Shown in pieces: positions 22,641-32,150 of a stretch of 64,000 nucleotides of DNA. The notes below the pieces were generated by a model. That model had not been told where the DNA came from. It was given only the letters and a program-made list of their open reading frames with translations, and did no database searches. The translations under genes were made by a program, and so were the position numbers. Source of the stretch: Symbiodinium natans (taxonomy: Eukaryota; Sar; Dinophyceae; Suessiales; Symbiodiniaceae); assembly GCA_905221605.1 (NCBI GenBank), contig CAJNDS010000341.1, positions 1 to 64,000 of the forward strand, given 5' to 3'. How positions within the stretch are numbered: the stretch's first letter is position 1; every line of letters starts with the position of its first letter.

Positions 22641-22880
22641 GCAGTATAGTAGTAACAGATTACAAAATGACAGAAATTGAATTTTGCAAATTCCCAGACT
22701 GCCGTTACGTTCTTAGATCTACTTGTTGATGTATCAAAATCGAAACATAATCATGGCTACAACCATATCCACTGTCATGAGAGTGATTTGACATTCTTTT
22801 CTTTAGAACTATTGAATGATCTGTTAAGCAAACAGAACGAAAACCTAATAACATGTCATTTGCTGTAAGCGATGGTAAGC
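22641..22880. other. AT-rich island with a 63-codon frame
   Basis: This stretch is clearly richer in A/T than its neighbours. It holds a frame at 22677-22868 (ANSQTAVTFLDLLVDVSKSK, then NHGYNHIHCHES). The TFLDLLVD stretch vaguely recalls the FLD segment of some reverse transcriptases, but this is not enough for a call. It could be a mobile-element scrap or organelle-derived DNA. Confidence 0.3.
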
Positions 22881-23780
22881 GAATTCATGTAAAGCCTCCC
22901 GCCTTCAGCAAACCAGGTCGGCATTCTATGATAAATGCCAGCGAGCAACTACCAATTCCAAAGCCCTGAAACCAAAGCTGTATAACCCTAAACTCCCTGA
23001 ACGGGCTTAGGGTACCGGGTCTGGACAAAGTTTTGGGTTCAGGGGTCAGGGCTTACTGTTAGCCTGAAATAAGGCGTGAAACGGTTTTAAGGGCCTTGGA
23101 TTGCGTTTTCCGCGGGGTTCTTAAGCAAACACTACAAGATTAACCAGCTTAGCAACCTGGGAAATAGCAAGGTCAAACTTACTCCTGCTGAATAAGGAAG
23201 CCCAAAAAGTCTTAAAGTTCAACTACGTGTGTTTGCTAAGTAAGTAACCCTAAACCTAAAACCCAAGACCGAAAACCCAAAACCCTCTAAGCCCCAGTTA
23301 ATTGCATCTTCAGCTCGGGCCACGTGCGACTGTGTGCGCTCTCTCGTCAATCTTTGCCTAGCCAACGTGGCTTACATGAGCCGCATCTTGCATTGGCCAA
23401 CGAAGTACCAGACCTGGACTTGTTCACCATTCTTTAGAAGGGCCCCGTGATGCACAACGCTTTGTCGTCCTGCGCCTTGGTGACCTGCTTGGAAGTGAGC
23501 AAGAGTGTGTATTCACCAGGCAGTCACCTCCGACTCTACTTACTGTAAGGAGGCAAATAGTTGACAGAAACCTGCTACAACAAGCCGCCTGCCCTACCAG
23601 CCAGGTTGGGAATGTGCTAAGTGGCCGTGGTAGGCTTTGTTGCATGTTGCAGCTGCTCAAGCGCTTAGCTTTGCCCAGTAGATAAATGCAGATTGACTAT
23701 TCTCGATTTGATCATATAGACACTTCGGACAGTGAGTCTTGGCTTCACCATTAGAGTATTTTCGTGTGGTTGCTTGTGGA
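22881..23780. other. Intergenic sequence with telomere-like words
   Basis: Degenerate CCCTAAA/TTTAGGG words at 22980-23060 and 23245-23290. The rest is unique sequence without a recognisable gene. Confidence 0.5.
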
Positions 23781-23782
23781 CT

Positions 23783-24310
23783 AATAATAAGAGTAATAAT
23801 AGTAATAATAGTAATAATAGTAATAATAGTAATAATAGTAATAATAGTAATAATAGTAATAATAGTAATAATAGTAATAATAGTAATAATAGTAATAATA
23901 GTAATAATAGTAATAATAGTAATAATAGTAATAATAGTAATAATAGTAATAATAGTAATAATCGGAATAATAGTAATAAAGGTCATAATAGTAATAACAG
24001 TAATAATGGTAATAATAGTGGTAATAATGGTGGTAGTAATAGTGGTAGTAATAGTAATAGTAGTAGTAATAGTAATAGTAATAGTAATAGTAATAGTAAT
24101 AGTAATAGTAATAGTAATAGTAATAGTAATAGTAATAGTAATAGTAATAGTAATAGTAATAGTAATAGTAAAAGTAATAGTAATAGTAATAGTGATAGTG
24201 ATAGTAATAGTACTAGTAACAGTAACAGTAACAGTAACAGTAATAGCAATAGTAATAGTAATAGTAATGGTAATAGTAATAGTAATGAAAATAGTCATAA
24301 TAAGAATAAT
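23783..24310. repeat. TAATAATAG and AATAGT microsatellite
   Basis: About 22 copies of TAATAATAG (23783-23990), a transition zone, then AATAGT hexamers to 24295. Long Asn/Ser, Ile/Val and Leu frames on both strands result from the repeat. Confidence 0.95.
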
Positions 24311-24518
24311 GTTGTTTGAAACTGAGTGTTTGTGTAGTTTTTTTGAAGACTCACGAGGAGGCAGGCGATCCAACAGCACCGTCGCAACTTCCTCTGGCAT
24401 CCGACCGTCCTCCTGGCCCACCTGCCAATGATTGTTGTCAGCAATCATCAACAACTTTCGATTTTTTTGGTTCGTGTTGCAACATGTCAGTTGTGGGCTG
24501 TTTCATCTCTGCTCAAAG

Positions 24519-25069
24519 GTTTTGGACGATTTGGAAGACTATTTCCATCGCCTTGACGCACGTCGATCTGAGCTAGAAGCCGGACTGAATGCCGGCTCGG
24601 ACGAGGATCGCTAAAGTGCCGGGTGCGACAAATGTGCGACGTGCCTGAGCTGTCGGTGTCATGTGCTGTGGAGTGACATGTGAAACATGCGAAGGAATCT
24701 ACGCCAGTCCCGTCGGTGGAGCGCTTCGATGATGCAGATTTTGCAGAACTACTCCGCAGCCGAACTGACAGCAACGCTGAGTGTGCAATTTGTCTTGCAG
24801 ATTTGTCACCTGACGAGGCGCAGGGCTGGTCACTGACAATACAATGCAGTTGTGTGTAAACATTGGTGTGAAGTTTGGCCAATGGTTTCGTTCCAGCACC
24901 TGAGCAGGAGGCGCTGGAGTTACCTTGTGCTGCGCGCCACACCTTCCATGAAGAGTGCGCTCGGTCGTGGCTATCACGGAACGTGACCTGCCCACTTTGC
25001 CGGGTGGATGCCCATGGCCGAGCTTCACATTGTTCTCCACACATCGCGAGTCTTGTGCAGGGGCTTTGA
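24519..25069 (+). CDS. RING-H2 finger protein, probable E3 ubiquitin ligase
   Basis: Three exons are read. About 24519-24607: VLDDLEDYFHRLDARRSELE, acidic and helical. 24695-24823: ESTPVPSVERFDDADFAELL and NAECAICLADLSPDEAQ. 24908-25069: EALELPCAARHTFHEECARS, WLSRNVTCPLCRVDAHG, to a TGA at 25067. Splicing CAG|GAG across 24824-24907 puts a full C3H2C3 RING together: C-x2-C, 16 residues, C-x3-H-x2-H-x2-C, 10 residues, C-x2-C. This supports the intron, which starts GG and ends AG. RING-H2 proteins recruit E2 enzymes and pass ubiquitin to substrates. The domain is C-terminal, with only about 17 residues after it. No transmembrane segment was seen in the exons read. The N-terminus may extend upstream of 24519. 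Confidence 0.75.
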
Positions 25070-27300
25070 GCCGTTTGAGCCTTCGGGCGCACAAGTGGCG
25101 AGGTTCGTGGGATTGTCCGACGTCGTGGTGGCCAATCGCAGGCGTGATCAAATCTTTTTTGCTTCCACAGAGCCCTGATTTTTCTATGGTTTTCTTCCAG
25201 TGTCTGTATCAAGATGTATCAAGGCATCTGGACCACCAGCCGCCAATGAGTCCCAAGATTCGCCCCGTGCCTTCGGTGCGCCTGCATGGACTTCTGGTCC
25301 GCATGTTCCAGCATGGTCTAGTTCATCTTCGTCCCAGGTTACACCAGAGATGGAGGTGTGATCTTGCGATACGATCCGAGGCACAGAGTAGTCCGTAAGT
25401 TAGTTGAGCAGTGCTCCGTCACTTGCAGTTGCATGCAAGGCCGCCGCCAGAATTGCCGCGTCCGCTGTACATACCATTCGACCTTCACCATGCCGCGGAA
25501 CTGGCTTCGCATTTGCAGACAGCAGATAAGAAGGGAACCTGAATTATGTTAGGATTTCTTGTTGCTTTTTGGGATGCGATTTTTGGGTTTTGCCTCTTGG
25601 TGGTTTAGGGTTCAGGGTTGCGGGTTTAGGGTTTAGGGTTTAGGTTTAGGCCACTCTAAACCCTAAACCCTACACCCTAAACCCTAAATCCTGAACCTTA
25701 AACCCAAATAAACCCAAAACCCGAACAACAAAAACATTCCCAAAAACAACAGAAGATTCCCCAAAAAATCTGGACCCGATAAGAAGCATCAGCCAGATGA
25801 GCGGGGCGCACAAGCTGAGGTGGAAATTCAATATCCTGACAGGCTTGCTGGTCAAATCTTGGATCCACATCGTGCATAGCATGTGCGCCCTTTGTGTGTG
25901 ATTGCAGGGGGACAGCCCGAGTTTGGCGGGTTCCACGGAACCAATAGAACGAGTCCACCCCGTCCTCCTGACCCTGAACATGGTGCACCGAGGCAGCCTT
26001 GTGTAGTCATGTGTAGTCTGTGTTGAGTCTCACGTTTTTTGACCTTTGAGCTTTGAGACCCGTCTAGGCATTGAGCATGAACAAGATGGTGCGGGGCAAC
26101 TGTGAAATCCACTCGCTGCCACGGTTCTGGGGCACTACTGTGCCCACTCGAAGGCTTGCAGCAGGCAGCAGAATCGGCAGGAAACGCTGCAGCTGCCAGG
26201 TTCTGCTCTCATTTTGCCTGCACAATGCACGCAAAGAGGCGAACGAGGGTGAACAAGGTGTGCACAAAGCGACATGCATATGCGTGGACGAAGGGGATTC
26301 TGACTGCAGAATGCATTCAACATGAGCTCAAGTGCAGGGAGGGGAAAGCATTGTCGTGGATTTACCGAAGGCTGCATCCCTGTGAAGCCTTGTTGCTCCA
26401 ACCATTAGATGGCTTATGCGATGTGGACCTGGTACCGGGCCAGGATGTGCATGATGGTGTACTTCACATTCTATCCATGTTCCAAGTGACACCTACACCC
26501 ACACCAGCATATTGTTGCAAAACAAGGTACGCCTTAGACATTCTTAGGTATGTCTGATGGCTACGCTGACGATCCTGGATTAGGCCCGGCCTGACACCGA
26601 CGGCGATGCAGACAGCAGGATCCCCTTTGCTCTTGGTAGGCGGATGGCGCCCGCACATGGTTCCCAACCCCAAACTAATGATGCCATACAAGCCCTGCAG
26701 ACTATTGCCTTTTATCCCTGTCAGACACAGCGCGCAATCCCGAATCCTGACAACCGCTCAGCCCCAATTAGCCTGCACGCTGAAAGCCCTTTGCCTGGAA
26801 CCTTAAACCCCAAGAACCTGGAGCCTGAAGCCTTGTCGAACCTGAAACAAATTAGTACCCACACTGTGACAACAACACGATTGCAGCAGGAACCCGCGCT
26901 TTCAGTTCCAGTCCCCCGCAACAAACGGCAACAAGAATGTCTGTGAAATATTAGCGCTGTGGCGAAACTACGAGTAGCAGATTTACAACTTGCCAACTGT
27001 ATAAGTCGCCAGGCGAATGTGTCAGTGATAGTCGTGAAACATGACCTGACCTTGTAGTGTTTTCGACCCCTGCGGAAGCGAAAGTTGATCTGTTTTACCA
27101 TGACAAGACAACGTGTTCAAATGCACGGCGCCTCGGGCGTCGTCAACATGTTTTGCTGTGGTAGGAACTCTTGCTTTTGGTGGTGAGCCTTGATGCCATC
27201 TGCAATGCTGGCCTGTCAGACGCGGCACCAAAAGATGGTAAGCCGCCAGATGAAACTGCCACTTCGATGCACATGACATGCATGACATGCCCTTCCTGAG
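25070..27300. other. Intergenic region with possible isolated exons
   Basis: Holds a telomere-type inverted stretch at 25598-25705. One protein-like reading lies at about 26385-26490: QPLDGLCDVDLVPGQDVHDG then VLHILSMF, in the frame that opens at 26102. I cannot assign it to a family or to a neighbour. The rest, including frames at 24955-25398 and 26644-26946, shows no motif. Confidence 0.4.
25598..25705. repeat. Head-to-head interstitial telomere-type repeats
   Basis: TTTAGGG units (25598-25652) switch abruptly to CCCTAAA units (25658-25705) around the spacer GCCACTCT. Confidence 0.85.
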
Positions 27301-27305
27301 TACTA

Positions 27306-30195
27306 ATGGCCGGAGTCTGGCCGCTTGTGCACGAGGACAACGCAAACTATTTCTGCGAGTATGCTTACCTGTACCATCAGATGGACATGCTCGAGGAGCT
27401 CATGCTCCTGCAAAGTTGTTCTGAAAGCACAGATGTGAGACAACGCACCAGACGTGCAGGATGCCCATCGCACTGGATCGTATTTCGATGCTATCACGAG
27501 CCTTGGCTCCAGCAGTCCCACACGTCTTTTCCTCTGATGAGGCGACCGTGCAACCTAGCACCGTGTATACTGTATGACTGTATGCAGCATGCAGCATACA
27601 GACACCTTGCTGCAGTACGCCATGCTGCCACTAGCAAAGAGGGTACCCGGTAGTCCATTCTGCCTTGATTGCCGTGCATCAAGGCATAATCCTGCTAGCT
27701 TCCGGGACAAGGTAGCAGCAGCCTCAGCTGGAATTTGGAGAAGTTCGAGTCGAACGTGCTGCACCAAGCCATATACCTTGGTGTGCAAGACTGGTCTGAG
27801 GTGCTGGATGTAGGTGCTGGAACTTGCATACTGTGACTTGTCGCGAAATCTTGAGAGCATATAGCAGAAACATCCGCATCGCCTCGCTTGACTCTCCTGT
27901 AGGTCGATCTTTGCGGCAAAGGCTGGGGCCAAGCAAGTCTACGCCGTTGAGGCCGATGAGGTTGGCTCTGCATCAGCTGGTTTCCAGCCTGCGCACCCCA
28001 GGCTACAGACATGGCCCTTCGAAGTCGGAAAATTGTAGAAGCACAAGGCCGTGCTGGGAACTCGATTGTAGCGATCGGAGTCCTCTAGCGTTTTCCAGGC
28101 TTGAGCCACATCATCAAGGTTGTGCAGGGCACCATCGAGCCTCGGTCCTCCTGGTCCTCATATCCTTAGAGTTGCTGCGTGTCGCTGCGATATGCTTCGC
28201 GAAGACGCAATGCAGGCAGCTCCCATGAGTGCTTGATCAGGAGACTGTGGCCCTACCGTGCATGGTAGATGTCATCATCAGTGAAGCTCAGCTGCAGACC
28301 CGGCACGGCATAAGGCCAGTAGGGTGTCAGTGGGAGTCACTTTTCGATCAGGAATGGATGGGGTACTTTCTCTTGAGAGAAAGTATGCTGGACAGTGCCT
28401 CGATCACAACGAGTCCGTATATGCTGGGTGTGATCTGGTCTGACCTGAGTGCAAGCAATGCAAGCGCAAGCAGATGAGGTGTACTCAATGCCCGGGACCG
28501 GTTTCTGAAGCCAGGTGCGACTATGTGCAACGCATGGAGACATAGTGAGACATTGCGAGTATTCGCCCCCCCCCCCCCCCCCCACAAATTGCAATATGTA
28601 GATCCACTTCGGCCCCTCCTTTCAGTATCGGTTTCCCACATGTGAAAACAGGTGGCGCTCTGTTTCCTTCGCATGCGACGCTCTTCCTGGCACCGGTTGG
28701 TCCTTACAAAGCTTGCCGTGAGAAGCAGCAGACTTTCGATTCGGAGCGGACGTCGCCACCTCGGAGGGCGCTCTGGGTTTCGTTTTCGAACACAGTCAGC
28801 CCAGTGGCTGTTGTGTGTCAGTTTAGCTGTCTTGCTGAGGCATTTTGAGGACTTCAACGGCTCCATGCTTCAGTGGTATGGAACGGACTTCTCCTGCATG
28901 CGTGATGAGTTCCTTGCAGAGCAACGAATGCAACTTGTCATGAAGTGGGCGTGGGCTGTCTCATGCCATGTTCTCCGCCGGCAAGCGGATGCTTCGCATG
29001 TGTTGTCGAGGTACTATCTGCAGACAGGCATGTTCGTCAACCTTTCGCCAGAACCCTAAATCGTCCACGAGGATCCGCAGTACACATTGTTGGCACGCGG
29101 TGGGCACATGGTGCAGTGCAGAAGCTCCACCAGAGGCCCAGGCCCTGTGCAGTTTGAATTTTGCCTATCGTTGATGGTTGTGAAGATTAAATACACAAAC
29201 ATCCCGGACCCCGGAACTATACGGCTAGCACGCTGTTTCCGCTAGCATGCTGCTTGATGAGGACCAGTAGTTTTGAAGGCCTGTTTAGCTTTGTGAACGG
29301 CGGACTGCGGCGGATGTCTGCATCAAAGGCCGAAGCAATTGGCTGGAAGCGCCAGCCCTGTCCTCGAGATTGACTTGCGGAAGATTACCATCGAAGAGCT
29401 GCAGGCCCATGTTCTGCAAGGATGGTGCAGATTGCCTGAGGGCTTTCTCTGTGGTGAACACCACAAGTGGAGCGTCCAATTGCCCCAGGCAGCCAAGCCA
29501 TTGACATGCACCATGAGGCGCTTTCTAAGCCTTTTTGGCTTCCTAGCACCCCATGTTCGCACTCAAGCTACTCGAGTTAGCAAAATCTTGTTGCTTGGGA
29601 AAGTGAGACAAGCTTGCCGCATGCTCAGGGTTACCAAAGATGGTCCCCTCGACGGCTTCGTCGGGTGCTTTCGCTTGTGCTGTCATAGTTTCTTGGCAGA
29701 GGAGATTTCTGCAAAAAGCACGCAGGTACTTTGATGTGGCCTTCCGTGGTTCACCAGAGAATCCGGTAAAGGAGGTCTGCGACAGCGCAATGCAGATCGC
29801 CCGGCGAGCAGTGAACGCACCTGAACGCACGTGAACGCACGTGCAGGAAGTCGTGTTGACAACGGCACCGACGACATCCACACATACGCATTGGGGTCAG
29901 CAGCCGGAGGCTTACACACATGTTCCAGCCTGTTTGCACATCGACTGGAGAATTGAAGAAGGTTAAAAACAAACTGCATGTCAGCAATGACAGGGGGGAT
30001 ATGGACTAGGGCCCCGGATGCTGATCACAGATGAGCAGAGTGTAGCAGACGACTCTCTGTGGTTCGACAATGCTCAGTCACTTTGCAAGAGCCATGGGTT
30101 CAAGGCTCTTTGGTTTCTTTCCTGCGCTTCAAGTCAAGCGCGGAGACCTGCTCGAGTGCAAGCTTGTGATAAACAGGCCTAGCCGAAGGGCCTGT
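27306..30195 (+). CDS. PRMT10: Protein arginine N-methyltransferase, plant PRMT10 type
   Basis: The enzyme transfers methyl groups from S-adenosylmethionine to arginines of nuclear proteins. Exons in order: 27306-27395 NANYFCEYAYLYHQMDMLE; 27460-27500 DAHRTGSYFDAIT; 27741-27832 QDWSEVLDVGAGTCIL (motif I); 27903-27960 SIFAAKAGAKQVYAVEAD (post I); about 28029-28078 KIVEAQGRAGNSIVAI; 28099-28139 GLSHIIKVVQGTIE; 28241-28282 ETVALPCMVDVIISE; 28352-28395 EWMGYFLLRESMLD (double-E loop, both Glu present); 28480-28515 VLNARDRFLKPG; 28653-28746 GGALFPSHATLFLAPVGPYK; 28840-28940 HFEDFNGSMLQWYGTDFSCM; 29011-29056 YYLQTGMFVNLSPE; 29350-29404 VLEIDLRKITIEELQ; 30120-30195 QVKRGDLLECKLVINRPSRR, the beta-barrel end. 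The SEWMGYFLLRESM loop and YYLQT region resemble PRMT10 more than PRMT1 or CARM1. The third Gly of motif I is Cys. The THW loop exon and the last codons were not located. Confidence 0.85.
28566..28583. repeat. Poly-C tract
   Basis: About 18 C inside a PRMT10 intron. Confidence 0.95.
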
Positions 30196-31110
30196 TTCAA
30201 TCTCCGTCAGCTGTCGCAAACGTTTATCATCCACCTGCAGGCAGAAGAAGAATCATCGATTGCTGAAGCTGGATGCATGCTTTTCAGTCAGTGGCCTTTC
30301 GCTGAGATGATAGCTTCGTGTAGTGGTTCTCGCACTCGATGCCTCTTTTCATCTTTGGCGCTGCTGAAACGGAGTTTGGCATTCCACGCTTAGGACACGG
30401 TGACACGCAAATCCGCGAAACGCGCGAGGCCTTGTTGTGAAATGCATCCGAAGGCTTTGTTCCCATCTCAGCACTGGTGGGAGGACTCGTGGAATCTGGA
30501 CTGACCACCCCAGCACGTTATGTGATATAAACCTTATGGTGCTGGCAGGCGTGCATTCAAAAAGACTCTGTGCATCAGAGCACCACGCGACATAAGTCAC
30601 CATAGCCTGTCTTCTTCATGTTTCTGCGTTCCTTGCTTCAGTGTGCTTAGCGTGCCCAGCTCGGCGAGATGTGCCATGTTGGTTCAAGACCAAGGAGCCA
30701 TCGAGTGCTTCGCTCGGCCCTGAACATGAGTCCCAAGCTGTGGAGATCCAGCTGTATCGGACCAAACAATGCGCGAACTCTGTCGCTGCAAGCGCACGTG
30801 ACTTTCTTGGAGCAGGGTGTGAGGATTGGGACAGAAGCTGTCATTGCGCCACTTTTGCACAGCATAGCACCCACTCGCAATGGAACTGGATGAACTCCAT
30901 CCGGTGGGGCGCAACGTGTTTCATCGGCAGTCCATGGGCCGATGGCGCCGCGGGTTTCAGAGAACAGCCAGATCATTGCAGACTTCCATTTCCAAGATTA
31001 GAGCTTCATGACTTCAGGGTTGGATGTGGTTTTCGCTGCCCCATGGGTGTTTTAACCTCAAGTCCGTGTGCAGCGCCGGGTAAGCCTGGGTGTCCGGGTA
31101 GCCTGAGGTA
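30196..31110 (+). other. Unassigned region downstream of PRMT10
   Basis: Holds an open frame at 30641-31111 (156 codons, Cys/Trp rich, no family) and, in another frame, the protein-like string RTLSLQAHVTFLEQGVRIG at about 30773-30830. Either could be an exon of an unrecognised gene. Nothing certain. Confidence 0.3.
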
Positions 31111-31121
31111 GGTTTCCGAGA

Positions 31122-31253
31122 CCTTATGGCGGCAAGAACTACTCTGAAATGGAAATTCCCGTTCTTGCCGTTCCACCTTTTCCGAACGCTATGCCCTCCC
31201 TTCCACCCCCCCTCCCCCCCTTACCCTCACCGCTCCCCACCGACCCTACCTAG
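31122..31253 (+). CDS. Possible terminal exon with proline-rich C-terminus
   Basis: An open reading without its own start: PYGGKNYSEMEIPVLAVPPF, then a tail of Leu-Pro repeats (PPPLPPLPSPLP) ending at a TAG (31251-31253). The reading is open upstream through RFPR to an AG near 31110, which could be its acceptor. The C-runs alone would favour proline, but the first 23 residues are not low complexity. The rest of the gene is not recognised; exons could lie in 30196-31110. Confidence 0.35.
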   Translation, partial: PYGGKNYSEMEIPVLAVPPFPNAMPSLPPPLPPLPSPLPTDPT

Positions 31254-32145
31254 CGCGAAAGTGGTAGCCATCCGAAGGTAAACGGACCTCGATTCAGGCT
31301 CTTGATCCCAATAGCTCGGCTTTCTGGCAATAAGACCAATCAGCAAGTGATATTGGTGGGAGGACGGGAGGACCTGCATAGAAGCCGCTACTGCTAGCAG
31401 TCACTGGCATAAACAACTGCTGCAGTGTTTCGGACATGCTGCCTCATGTTGTTTTGGATCCCCAGTGAAACTCCAGCCCACGGGCGGTTGCGAGCGCTTG
31501 GCGAGGGCAACTTCTTTCGATCGGTAGTTCAAATTTTGCAAACATCTGTGCAGTGGTCTGGGTCAGCGGGGTTTGCAAATATGCTGCAAGCTTCGGTGCG
31601 TTGCTTGGTCCTTCTGTGCCCCACACTAAAGGGTTCCCCAGCTTCAAACGCCTGTCTAAGCACATCTAAGTTGGAGCCAAAGGTGTAGGGGCCTTGCTTT
31701 GCGCAGGCCACGGCACCAGGGCAAACCCGCAAGCGAAATTCCAGGAAGCTGCTTGGTTCTAAGCCTATAAACCCTAAACCCTGAACCGCACTTTTTGTTG
31801 TTGGTTTTTGTGTTTCCAGTCGGATACCATGTAAGCCGAACCATTCGTGTTCATTCGTGCGTTTTGGGACCAGGCACTGGTTGTGGCAGCAGCTTCGCAG
31901 CCTGCGACCCACAGGCGGGTCATGCGGGTCAAAGCATCGCTTGCTAGCACTTTGCGACTTTGCGGAAGCCCGGATTGCGTGCAGGTCAGACAGTTGCCGG
32001 CCGCCTTCAAATTGCACGCCTATTGTCAGAACTGCAAGAGACCGGCCACCTGGCCTCAGCGCAGGCTGGCTGGCCCGTTCATGAGGTCATGTGGTTTGTG
32101 GGGCAAATCACGTCACTACGTACGTCACTTGCTAGGAGTACTCGG
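31254..32145. other. Intergenic or 5' part of the PPR gene
   Basis: Frames at 31425-31688 and 31847-32203 have no motif. Telomere-like words (ACCCTAAACCCTGAACC) lie at 31768-31788. Confidence 0.4.
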
Positions 32146-32150
32146 CTGCG

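Noticed and set aside
23657-24454. Long Ile/Thr, Asn/Ser and Leu frames
   Set aside because: They are frames through the TAATAATAG/AATAGT microsatellite.
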